Origin: Chlamydoabsidia padenii
Lineage: Eukaryota > Mucoromycota > Mucoromycetes > Mucorales > Cunninghamellaceae
NCBI GenBank assembly: GCA_025330725.1
Contig: JAIWND010000014.1
Coordinates: forward strand, 496,001 to 560,000
Direction: 5' to 3'
DNA length: 64,000 nucleotides
In this document: in pieces, positions 23,149 through 32,275 of the stretch
Layout of the letters: each line of letters begins with the position of its first letter
Numbering within the stretch: the stretch's first letter is position 1
The notes under the pieces: model-generated
Databases searched by the model: none
What the model was told of the DNA's origin: nothing
What the model saw: the letters and a program-made list of their open reading frames with translations, nothing else
Position numbers and translations under genes: made by a program

Positions 23149-24047
23149 TTATTCAGACTTCTTTTTTCCAAACAAAAGTTTGATAGAAGACCAAACGAAT
23201 CCAGTAGCGACACCAACAAAATGACCAAGAAAAGTAGATACCACACAAGAAATTGGCCAATCCTACAAACAGTCAAGTTTAAAGTATTAGATGTCCAATG
23301 TTGACGATATCTCTTTATAGTATTTACCTGCCATTCCCTTTCCCAATCTAAAGGCAATACGATTGCGCCGATCCATGCACCCAAAAGGACACAGATGACT
23401 TGGGTATAAGCATATATTTCGGTAGTAGATGTTGGACTAGCATCAAAGAAAGAAAAGTATAGTTAGTAATCAAATGGAGGGGATAGTTTTACAATGAATG
23501 TGGAGCTTTACCAATGCTGCAGGTATACTTTCATCCAAATGGATCCAGAAGTAGGTGCCAGAGTTTCAAAGGCCGGCATGACACTGGCTACAGCAAGGTA
23601 TAAGGCAAACAAGGACGTGCTATAAAATTTGCTACAAACAGAGAGAGAGGGAGAGAGAGAGAGAGAGAGAACGAGTTATTGATATCATGTCTTATGTATC
23701 CCGAATCACTTACTCGAATAAGGAAGCACCAAAGAGTACGATCACAGTATGGAGAATCACCGTTGCAATAGCTGTACAGCCAAGAGCCTTGAATAGAATT
23801 ACCTATTAATAACAAAGATGAGTTAACCTTTAATCTTGTACACTTTGTTTACCAAGCGGAAGTTTTGTTTCAACAAGAGTGAAATGGTCAATAAAGTGCT
23901 GTGTGCCACGAGTAATAAAGGAAGAGCCGTCGCCAGAGTGGCTAATGGTTCTTTCACAAGATGTGTCGAAGGTGCACGGAAGACGCAGACATAGTTGATG
24001 GCAGTCGATGCAAGAGCAATGAAGAAGGGTTGAATAATGGATGGCAT
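23149..24047 (-). CDS. gpi11: GPI-anchor biosynthesis protein PIG-F/Gpi11
   Basis: Five exons on the minus strand: 23853-24047, 23714-23802, 23512-23631, 23328-23436 and 23149-23262; 208 aa (yeast Gpi11 is 219). It is a multi-pass membrane protein. The diagnostic C-terminal part is LLGAWIGAIVLPLDWEREWQ followed by DWPISCVVSTFLGHFVG and a Lys-rich end (FGKKKSE). PIG-F partners with PIG-O/PIG-G in adding ethanolamine phosphate to the GPI core in the ER. The intron before exon 3 contains a (GA)n microsatellite. This pairs functionally with the GPI-anchored chitin deacetylase further right. The gene is flanked on both sides by copies of the 152-bp repeat. Confidence 0.9.
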
Positions 24048-24104
24048 GGAGAGAAAGAGTGAGAGGAAGAACAACTTTTTATTTCTTTCCGTCCAAAGTG
24101 TCTA

Positions 24105-24117
24105 TTTTGAAACGCCG
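24105..24117. promoter_or_regulatory. Recurrent upstream box (TTTTGAAACGCCG)
   Basis: This box-like copy lies 58 bp upstream of the PIG-F start, directly before the first repeat unit of the array. Confidence 0.35.
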
Positions 24118-24124
24118 TCCTCGA

Positions 24125-25188
24125 AATCCAGCCCGAAAAATTCAGAGGCCTCTTAGGCTCCTTAAAATGTTGACAATGGAGCCTATGGGGCTAATTTAAC
24201 TTCCTCACAATCCTCACTTTCCTCACTTTCCTCACAAACGGGCTTTCAATTATAAAACCGCCGCTGCAATGGCGGAATCGATAACTAGCCCATATTGCAG
24301 CGGCGGTTTATAATTGAAAGCCCGTTTGTAAGGAAAGTGAGGAAGTTAAATTAGCCCCATAGGCTTCATTGTCAACATTTTAAGGAGCCTATGAGGCCTC
24401 TGAATTTTTCGGGGTGGATTTAAAGGACATTGCAGCGGCGGTTTATAATTGAAAACCCGTTTGTGAGGAAAGTGAGGAAAGTGAGGATTGTGAGGAAGTT
24501 AAATTAGCCCCATAGGCTTCATTGTCAACATTTTAAGGAGCCTAAGAGGCCTCTGGATTTTTCGGGGTGGATTTAAAGGACATTGCAGCGGCGGTTTATA
24601 ATTGAAAGCCCGTTTGTGAGGAAAGTGAGGATTGTGAGGAAAGTGAGGAAGTTAAATTAGCCCCATAGGCTTCATTGTCAACATTTTAAGGAGCCTAAGA
24701 GGCCTCTGGATTTTTCGGGGTGGATTTAAAGGACATTGCAGCGGCGGTTTATAATTGAAAGCCCGTTTGTGAGGAAAGTGAGGAAAGTGAGGATTGTGAG
24801 GAAGTTAAATTAGCCCCATAGGCTCCATTGTCAACATTTTAAGGAGCCTAAGAGGCCTTTGATTTTTTCGGGGTGGATTTAAAGGACATTGCAGCGGCGG
24901 TTTATAATTGAAAGCCCGTTTGTGAGGAAAGTGAGGATTGTGAGGAAAGTGAGGAAGTTAAATTAGCCCCATAGGCTTCATTGTCAACATTTTAAGGAGC
25001 CTAAGAGGCCTCTGGATTTTTCGGGGTGGATTTAAAGGACATTGCAGCGGCGGTTTATAATTGAAAGCCCGTTTGTGAGGAAAGTGAGGAAAGTGAGGAT
25101 TGTGAGGAAGTTAAATTAGCCCCATAGGCTCCATTGTCAACATTTTAAGGAGCCTAAGAGGCCTTTGATTTTTTCGGGGTGTGGTGAT
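24125..25188. repeat. Array of 152-bp repeats: one forward unit, then six inverted units
   Basis: One unit is in the forward orientation (about 24125-24272). Then come a short spacer and six units in the opposite orientation, each beginning GCAGCGGCGGTTTATAATTG at 24297, 24432, 24585, 24737, 24891 and 25043. Spacing is 135, 153, 152, 154 and 152. The two arms at 24262-24310 can pair (CCGCCGCTGCAAT against ATTGCAGCGGCGG). Units 24585 and 24891 look identical, and units 24737 and 25043 look identical, so a 306-bp dimer is tandemly repeated. Inside each unit is a 9-bp minisatellite (GTGAGGAAA/GTGAGGATT) with varying copy number. The array fills the divergent promoter between PIG-F and the cobalamin adenosyltransferase; the last unit ends about 66 bp before that start codon. 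Confidence 0.95.
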
Positions 25189-25254
25189 AAATTTTATTGG
25201 GGCGATCCCGTCTTTTCTCACTTTTCTTCTTTTCAGCCCAACCCACCCACTGCG

Positions 25255-26209
25255 ATGAAGATCTATACAAAAACTGGAGATAAAGGTAAAAAACAGCATA
25301 AAGTAATATTAGGAACAATCAAGGTAATGATTCTTACAAGTTAGGTACTTCTAGCTTATACAATGGCGAACGGCGAAACAAGGATGACCTGGTATTCGAA
25401 GCCCTTGGAACTACAGATGAACTATCTTGTAATATAGGGTAAAGTATAGAGAATAAAGTGTACTAAAAGTCTGTACTAACACTTTTATGTATTTTTTATT
25501 GGATTTAGATTAGCCATGGAATACCTTGAAAATGACCCGATCCTAGTCGAACGTTTGGAAAAAGTAAGTCAGTAATCAGGACCAAGGAAAATGATTCATC
25601 ATCTAATACACGTATACAGATACAATGCCTGTTACAGGATATTGGATCCAATATTGCCACACCTCGTGATCGATCCAACGCTAATAAACTAGGTAAGCAT
25701 AACAAGTAAGCAATAATCACTGATATTCCCTATCACCTTTTGATACTGGATAGAACGAACCACGTTTGATCCTCAAGGGAAACTCGTCATGGAACTGGAA
25801 CAATGGATCGATATGATGGATGAAGAATTACCACGCTTGACTAAATTCATATTACCAGTAAAGTAAAATACCATTGATAGGATATGGTGACTAACTATTT
25901 ACATATAGTCTGGGGGCAAGGCAAGTGCTACTTTACATGTGTCAAGATCTGTTTGTCGACGTGCTGAACGGTGTGTGCAACCATTGAATCGGGAAAATCT
26001 GTGTGATGACAGTGTTGCGGTTTACTTGAACAGGTAAATCCTATAAACTAATATTATGTAATGACTAATATAATCTGTTTGATGTTGGTGTTTGGTCGGA
26101 CAACCAAAATATAAAAAGGTTGAGCGATTTTTTATTCAATGCGGCTAGATTGGCGGCAAAACATCAAGGCAAAGAAGAAAAGGTTTACGTCAAGCCTCGA
26201 CAAGACTAG
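25255..26209 (+). CDS. Cob(I)alamin adenosyltransferase, PduO/MMAB type
   Basis: Seven exons: 25255-25285, 25345-25438, 25509-25563, 25620-25692, 25754-25857, 25909-26033 and 26119-26209; 190 aa. The motifs of the PduO-type family are all present: [19 protein letters not shown] (residues 3-21), [23 protein letters not shown], then [20 protein letters not shown] (about 120-139) and [17 protein letters not shown] near the C-terminus. The enzyme transfers adenosyl from ATP to cob(I)alamin, making the cofactor of methylmalonyl-CoA mutase, normally in mitochondria. I see no long presequence. Dikarya generally lack B12 enzymes while several early-diverging fungi keep them. Transcription starts next to the 152-bp repeat array. 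Confidence 0.93.
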
Positions 26210-26368
26210 AATTAGTGTATCCCCTATAGATAAATAGATATCATCACCCACTTTTTTAAATAAAACAATCTTTATATGTAAAAAACAAAAAAAAAGGATT
26301 TTATTATAAAAAGCAACTATAAAACATCAATCATACTAAACTAATGATATTTGTTTCAAATCTATTAC

Positions 26369-27116
26369 TTATTTGTTCATCATTTTGACAAACTCTTCAT
26401 AATTAATTTGACCATCACCGTCCACATCGGCTTCACGGATCATTTCATCCAATTCTTGTTCAGATAGTCGTTCACCTGAGGTAGTACATTAAAAGTAAAG
26501 AGAAAGTCAGTGTCAATTTCATTTGTGCAACTTTACGAAGCCCCCTTCTCTCTTGATATAGACAACTTACCAACAGAGATCATCACCTGACGTAATTCAT
26601 CGCTTGAGATGTAATTGTTACCATCCTTATCAAAGACTTGGAAGGCTTCTCGTAGTTCTTGTACAGCATCCGTATCGCGTCGTTTCCTAAATGAAGAGAA
26701 AAAGAAAAATATAAGGTTAATAAATCCTGATGTAATCATTTCCCACATGATACAAATCATCTTTACTGTAAGTATCATAATACACGTCATGTTTGTTGTT
26801 TGGTTTTCCTTTTTTTTTTTCCCACTATACTTACTTGACCATCAATGATAAGAATTCAGCAAAGTCCATGGTACCATTTCCATCAGCATCAGCTTCATTA
26901 ATCATATCCTTTAGTTCGGCTTCACTAGCATTAAAGTGTAGAGATTTCATAACAGCACCAAGTTCCTTTGTGTCAATAAAACCGTTCCTGTCACGATCAA
27001 ACAAGTCGAAAGCATCACGAAATTCATTAAGGCGTTCTTCAGAGAGTTGGTCAGCCTATAATACATATCAAGATGAGTTCAAGTGGTGTTTATTCTGGTT
27101 ACAAACTACTTACCAT
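26369..27116 (-). CDS. Calmodulin or close calmodulin-like Ca2+ sensor
   Basis: Four exons on the minus strand: 27114-27116 (ATG only), 26835-27055, 26571-26686 and 26369-26475; 148 aa, the normal calmodulin length. Four EF-hand loops: [36 protein letters not shown] and [12 protein letters not shown]. All keep Asp at position 1 and Glu at 12, so all should bind calcium. An intron directly after the ATG is known from other fungal calmodulin genes. The N-lobe is clearly less conserved than canonical calmodulin (for example [24 protein letters not shown]), so it may be a second, divergent calmodulin. A forward box copy is 97 bp upstream. It is convergent with the adenosyltransferase gene (159 bp between stops). 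Confidence 0.92.
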
Positions 27117-27212
27117 GGTTAACAAGTTAAAAAAAAGAATGTAAAGGAAGAAAGAAAAAGGTAAAAAAAAAATAGGGAGGTGAGGGAACCAAAGAAAAAG
27201 GGAAAAAATGAG

Positions 27213-27224
27213 GCGGGATTTAAA
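27213..27224. promoter_or_regulatory. Recurrent upstream box (GCGGGATTTAAA)
   Basis: This perfect box copy, read TTTAAATCCCGC on the coding strand of calmodulin, lies 97 bp upstream of its ATG. Confidence 0.5.
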
Positions 27225-27341
27225 AAAAATACTTGATTGGCACAGATCAAAAGTTCATAAGAGTAGCATAATTTATTCGCATACAAAGAAAAAAGGTCAG
27301 GGGGGCATAGGTGACATATATACATAACATAATGAAAAGAT

Positions 27342-28636
27342 CTAGTCTTCATCCGAACTAAAGAAATAAGGCTGAGCATTAGGATAACCAGCATAAGGAT
27401 CTAAACCCTGCGATGCAAAAATGGACCGAGTGGGATGGACTAAACAACCAGGGCAAAGACATGATGGCCCGCAATAACAAGTGACAATTTTAGTCGTACT
27501 GATAGTCTGTTGTTGAGTCTGAGGTGTTCTCTCATTTGTCCATTTAGGTAACGGTGTCATGGTGATGACCACGGATTCTCCGATCTCACCTGGCGGTGGA
27601 AGCTGAGGATGCCACTGAGCAAGTTTGCGACAATGGCCATAAGGAAATCGATGAGGCGGTTGGCTTTTATTGTTGGTGCTATTAGTGGATGACGAACTAG
27701 AGGTAGACATGGTATTACTCACAGGAGGGGGTGTGGATGGAGAGAGTGAAGCCATATCATCCTGTTGTTGCTGATAGATTATATGGTCAAGTAGATTACA
27801 AAGATCATCATCGAGTTCCTTCATGATGTCTTGATCCAGTGTCGAATGGGTGCTGGTGGATGATGCCGATCGAGAAAGAGGAACAGGAGCAAGTGGTCTG
27901 CTGGTAGAAGGAATGGCTGAGGATGAATAACTCGTACTCAATATGGACCCAGGTGTGGTTGGCATGAAACTGGAACAAGTCGGCATGAATAACGAAGATG
28001 GGGGGTTCTTTTTTGATGGAACGGGGGTTGAATTTTGTGGTGCGGCATTTTCCTGGCTTGATTTTTGAAACACATAACCCATATTAGGAACAGAGGAGGC
28101 ATGATGGTGGCACTGGTTCTCTGGACCCACCAGCGCCCAGCAATATGATGGTGAAGATGATGTTTTACTATGGCAATGCCCATCACTATCACAACTACTG
28201 GTGCTCGAACTACTTGGTATAATAATCGGTGGTGGTGGTTCGACTGTGTCCTTGGTTTGCTGTTTCCGTGAGTCCGTCGAGTCGGGATTTGAATTCTTTG
28301 ATGGCCCTGTTTCTAAATCATGATATTTAGCATAAACCAAAACCAATTCATGCACCCTAAAAACACCTTACCTTTTTTCTTTTTGTCACATTTACATTTT
28401 ATATGTAGTTGCTTGGTTTTGCGAAGGTCTCGACAAAGTAAACATTGACTTACAGGTCTTCCCTTTTTTCTAATTTCAAATAGAGGACGATCGGTATGTT
28501 TACAAGTGGATGCTCGGTGACCCTATGCCAGAGAATAATCACCGTGTTTATATAAAAGGCAAGAGCTTTTTTTTTTCTTTTGACAGGTTACCTTGATGCA
28601 AGTGCCACAGGCGAACTTGACACCACTGATAAGCAT
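27342..28636 (-). CDS. Copper-fist transcription factor (Mac1/Cuf1-like)
   Basis: Three exons on the minus strand: 28592-28636, 28372-28522 and 27342-28312; 388 aa. Residues 1-60 form a copper-fist DNA-binding domain: GVKFACGTCIKGHRASTCKH, FEIRKKGRPVSQCLLCRDLR, KCKCDKKKK. This supplies the C-X2-C-X8-C-X-H zinc ligands (split by intron 1) and the minor-groove KKGRP motif. The middle is Ser/Pro-rich. Near the C-terminus (about 343-359) is TCYCGPSCLCPGCLVHP, which fits the CXC..CXCXXCXXH cluster that senses copper in Mac1, Cuf1 and GRISEA. This suggests activation of copper uptake when copper is low, not an Ace1-type detoxification factor. A frame-compatible internal Met (28355) would lose the DNA-binding domain, so the upstream start was chosen. 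Confidence 0.92.
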
Positions 28637-29298
28637 ATGGGCGGCAATTGAAAAGTCGGGATGTAAAATTACAAAAAGAAGGAGAGGGGGTCGTATGGAA
28701 GGAAAGACCTGTCGCCGAGGTCAAAAAGATAGGACACACGCGCTCAAACAAGAAAATGAATAAGATGCCTTGATATGAATTTAACGTAAAATTGATCCAG
28801 TTGATTTGATTGGGATTGTACTTGAAGTGGTGGAGAGACTCGATGCATTCACTGTGATGATACACACCAAGGCAGAAAATGAAAACGAGTAAAGAGAAAA
28901 GTAAAAAAAAACCGCTTTTATATAGTAAATTAAGGTGTGTGTGCATTTTGATTTACCGAAAATTCTTTTATTTTGGTTGCTTTGAGGCAATTTGGAAGAA
29001 AACATAGTTTATTCAATGGCAGATACAGCGCATATTCAAAAGTCACATGTAGAGCGACACAGAAACACAAAATTTGAAAACTCGGATTATCCACATTGCT
29101 AATGTTATTAACTATGACGTTCAGGTCAGTCAGTGATTGACAACTATCGCCCCCCCTTTTTTTATTTTTCTTCCATGGAGGGGCATAATAAAAATAAATT
29201 TCAATCGCCGCCCATTCTAACTTTTTTCTTCCCAACATTTTTTTTTTATTTTTTATTTTTTTTATTTTAAATCAAGTACCCTCACTTTTATTCCTTTA
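28637..29298. promoter_or_regulatory. Divergent promoter region, copper-fist factor and ubiquitin protease
   Basis: Box-like elements lie right at the copper-fist start (GCGGCAATTGAAAAG and TCGGGATGTAAA within 28641-28668) and at 29199-29212 (TTTCAATCGCCGCC, 87 bp before the protease start). T-rich runs at 29153-29167 and 29223-29270 precede the protease ATG. Minus-strand frames here lack domains and splice structure, so I do not call them. Confidence 0.45.
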
Positions 29299-31545
29299 AT
29301 GATCTCATTGGAAAGCTTACAATCCATATTAACTGATCTAACAAGTTTATTTCAGTTTATTGGCGCTTTATTGGGTCTTTGTGCTATTCTTCTTCCCTTA
29401 TTACGTACCCTTCCTTTTTACCATTCTCTCATCTATTGGACCGATGTCTCCTTCACTTTATTCTTCCATGCCGTATCCCGTACCTTTAGTCTATTCTCTC
29501 TTCCATACTCTTCTTATTCTTCCATTGAAGAACTCACTCAAGATCCATTAACAATCTGCTTGGCTCCAACTTGTCAACTTGTCTCTCCTACCACTGTTAC
29601 ATCCGCTAGCACTACCTTGGTCTCTGGTCTTTCCAACACTGGGAATACTTGTTTTTTGAACTCTGTCCTGCAGGTAAACCTTCAATCCTCCTCCCCTTCA
29701 GTAATATATGAAATTAACTCACCACATTCAGTACTCTTTCTTTATTGAAAAACACCTCCACGTTTTAGGCTCTCTCATCATTACCTAGCGTACATCATTA
29801 TCTCTATACAACAAGGAACACACAATCACCAGTCTCAAATACTCTCTTTAAAACGATACGAAGACTCTCTAAACCACAACCATCTCGATCCAGCTTTCGA
29901 CCGAACGACCTCGTCCGAGCCTTGGCTCAGCAAACTCAAACCTCCTCAACCTCTTCTGGATATAGACGACGCTCATCATTCCTAACCAACAGAAGACAAC
30001 AGGATGCCCAGGAATTCTTCCAAGTGTTGATGGATGCTGTGGACACTGAAGTTTTGGCAGGTCGACAGCCACCTTATGGTACATTGAAGGCAACCCAATC
30101 GAAAAAGGACAAGCATACAACACACGACCCTCTGTCTGGTCTTTTGGCTAGTCAGTTATCATGTGTACAATGTGGATATGTTGTAAGTGTATATGATTAA
30201 AATCTTAATGCTACTCTAACTATATGTCTCTCAAATAGGGTACGATTCGGCACTTCTCATTTAACAACATCCAATTATCTCTACCAAATGCTGTAAGTAA
30301 TAAAACGACATCATGTGATATGAACCAGGAAAGTGCTTTTTTTTTTAGCTCATCTATCCATCTCCATAGTATTCGGCTACGATCGAAAGTTGCTTTAAAC
30401 AATATACCGCCATAGAATACCTACGAGATGCAACCTGTCGCCAATGCTCTTTACTCACCACGAGTCGGATGATGGCGGAAAAGGTAGGGACGTTGAAACG
30501 ACAAGCGAAACACATGCAAAAGAACAAGGATAAGAAGCGACAGATTGTGACGGAAATGGTGGCACTGGAGAAGAAACGGATGGAGTTGGAACAACGACTA
30601 CGGACAAATCAAATCGATTCTTCAGACGACGACAATGATGATGTTGATAACAGTACCTCTAGACGGAACAACAACAGCAGCAACAAGATCAAATATTACC
30701 GCACAATTAGTCCTAGATCAACAAAACAGGTTATGATTGCCAAACTGCCACAGTCTCTTTGTCTTCACATGACCCGATCAGCAATGCATCAGTCATCCGG
30801 CATGATTTTTAAAAATACCTGTCAACTCTTGTTTGATGAATATTTGGATTTGACACCCTTCGTGGCCCACGGTACTCTCGACACTCACACCACATCACCT
30901 TTATCTTCTTTTGCTGAGACGAACACTAAAGGAGCACGGTCTTCATCTCGTCATCTCTATCGCCTGATGAGCGTCGTTGTCCATTACGGTGGTCATAGCT
31001 ACGGACATTACATTGCCTACAAACGACGCATTCTTCCTTACGATTGTCACTGTCACACCTGCTCAAAAGAGAACAAACATCAACCATCAATACAGGATGC
31101 GGACGATGATAATGGGGAATCTTGGAATCAGTGTAAAACGTGGTATCGAATATCAGACAGCAAAGTGGATCCATGCACCCTAGACGACATTTTATCTTCC
31201 AACCCGTACATGCTCTTTTATGAACGGGTTGACCCTACCAGCAATGAAGGCCAATCCTATCGACCAGGGTATTCTTACAACAGCAATGACGATGGTGACA
31301 GTGACTATGATGGAATGACTGACGATTCTGATGATAATGGTACCAGCGGTTCTGATGATCATGACGATGGCGATGATACCAGCAGCGATCTTCACCAACC
31401 GATCTCTCCAGCAACACCTTTGGACGATGATGATGATGGTGTGTTTACACCCTCCTACTACTCTGATCTTACAGGCACATCCTTGGAAGCACTGGAAATG
31501 GCGAATGCTCTAATGAATATGGATCAACAAGAAACCTCGTCATGA
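29299..31545 (+). CDS. Membrane-anchored ubiquitin-specific protease (Ubp1-like)
   Basis: Four exons: 29299-29673, 29769-30182, 30239-30292 and 30370-31545; 672 aa. An N-terminal hydrophobic segment (FIGALLGLCAILLPLLRTL, about 19-37) looks like a membrane anchor. Catalytic Cys118 is in GLSNTGNTCFLNSVLQ, split from the next exon at the Gln. NRRQQDAQEFFQVLMDAV is the QQD box, and the His box VVVHYGGHSYGHYIAYKR lies at about 480-500, with NPYMLFYER near the end of the domain. CXXC pairs (CVQCG, CRQCS) can hold zinc. An Asp-rich acidic tail follows. Architecture resembles yeast Ubp1, which also has an N-terminal anchor. In exon 4 the AG at 30347-30348 would lead to a stop, so the next AG (30368-30369) is used. 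Confidence 0.9.
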
Positions 31546-32275
31546 CTTTTTTAACACCCTCACCTCTTTGATACATGTACTATTCTTCTTTTTAACTCTT
31601 TTACTTAAATGATATTTTAGTAGTAGTTATTATATATATATATAATCTTTTTATAAATAAACTATCGTCTTATCAAACAGTAATATCTAACATGTTGTGC
31701 TTTTATGATGGAAATGGATTTGTATATGACTTGGCAGGTTGGTTCCTAACGGAAGGAAAAGAAAGGAAAAAAAAAAAAAGTTATACTCTTTCAGGTAATA
31801 CTTCTTGTTTCTAATTTAAATAAGAGTCAAATAGGGGCTCTAAGAGCAAACATCCTGGTATGTTGCTTATAGTGGTTAAGAGCCCTTTCTGATTTTTATT
31901 AACTGCTGTTGCTTATTTCAAGTCCCGACATAAAAGGGATACTCTTTTCGCCTGCTACAAAGAATATGTCATGTACTGTTAATTTGTGATGATTAAACAA
32001 TGATAGTATAGTAGTAATAGTATAATATAGAGCAGACTATAATAAAAAGAATGTCGATTAAGGGGAAAATAGATACTTCATAGTAAAATGAAAACGTGTA
32101 ACTAGAGTTTTGACAGCGTTACACAAGTATGGAGCTGATTTTTTTTTAGGCTATAAATTTATTTGACCAAGTCAAATTTTATCATTTATCCCTTTTTCTT
32201 TTACTTTCTCTTACACATCCATCGTCATCTCTTCCATACATTGGCCCCTTCCTTTTCCTTTTATAATACACTTTA
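31546..32275. other. Gene-free stretch before the aspartic protease
   Basis: AT-rich, with (TA)n at 31631-31645 and an AATAAA signal near 31658. TTCAAGTCCCGACAT (31918-31932) is a distant box-like sequence, about 345 bp from the next start. A pyrimidine-rich leader (about 32185-32265) precedes the protease start. No gene seen. Confidence 0.4.

Noticed and set aside
22530..24272. PIG-F flanked by direct repeats as a composite mobile element
   Set aside because: Repeats are tandem and of both orientations, with no transposase or target-site duplication; PIG-F has a normal intron-rich structure.
22530..25188. The 152-bp repeats as a CRISPR array
   Set aside because: Units are repeats throughout, with no unique spacers, some are inverted, and the host is a eukaryote.
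28313..28355. Met at 28355 as the start of the copper-fist protein
   Set aside because: This would drop the whole DNA-binding domain; the 59-nt intron 28313-28371 joins in phase to a perfect copper-fist sequence.
28548..29238. Overlapping minus-strand frames of 74-132 codons upstream of the copper-fist gene
   Set aside because: No domain, low-complexity Phe/Leu runs from T tracts, and they occupy the divergent promoter.
31192..31417. Minus-strand Ile/His-rich frames
   Set aside because: Antisense of the Asp-rich tail of the ubiquitin protease (GAT repeats).
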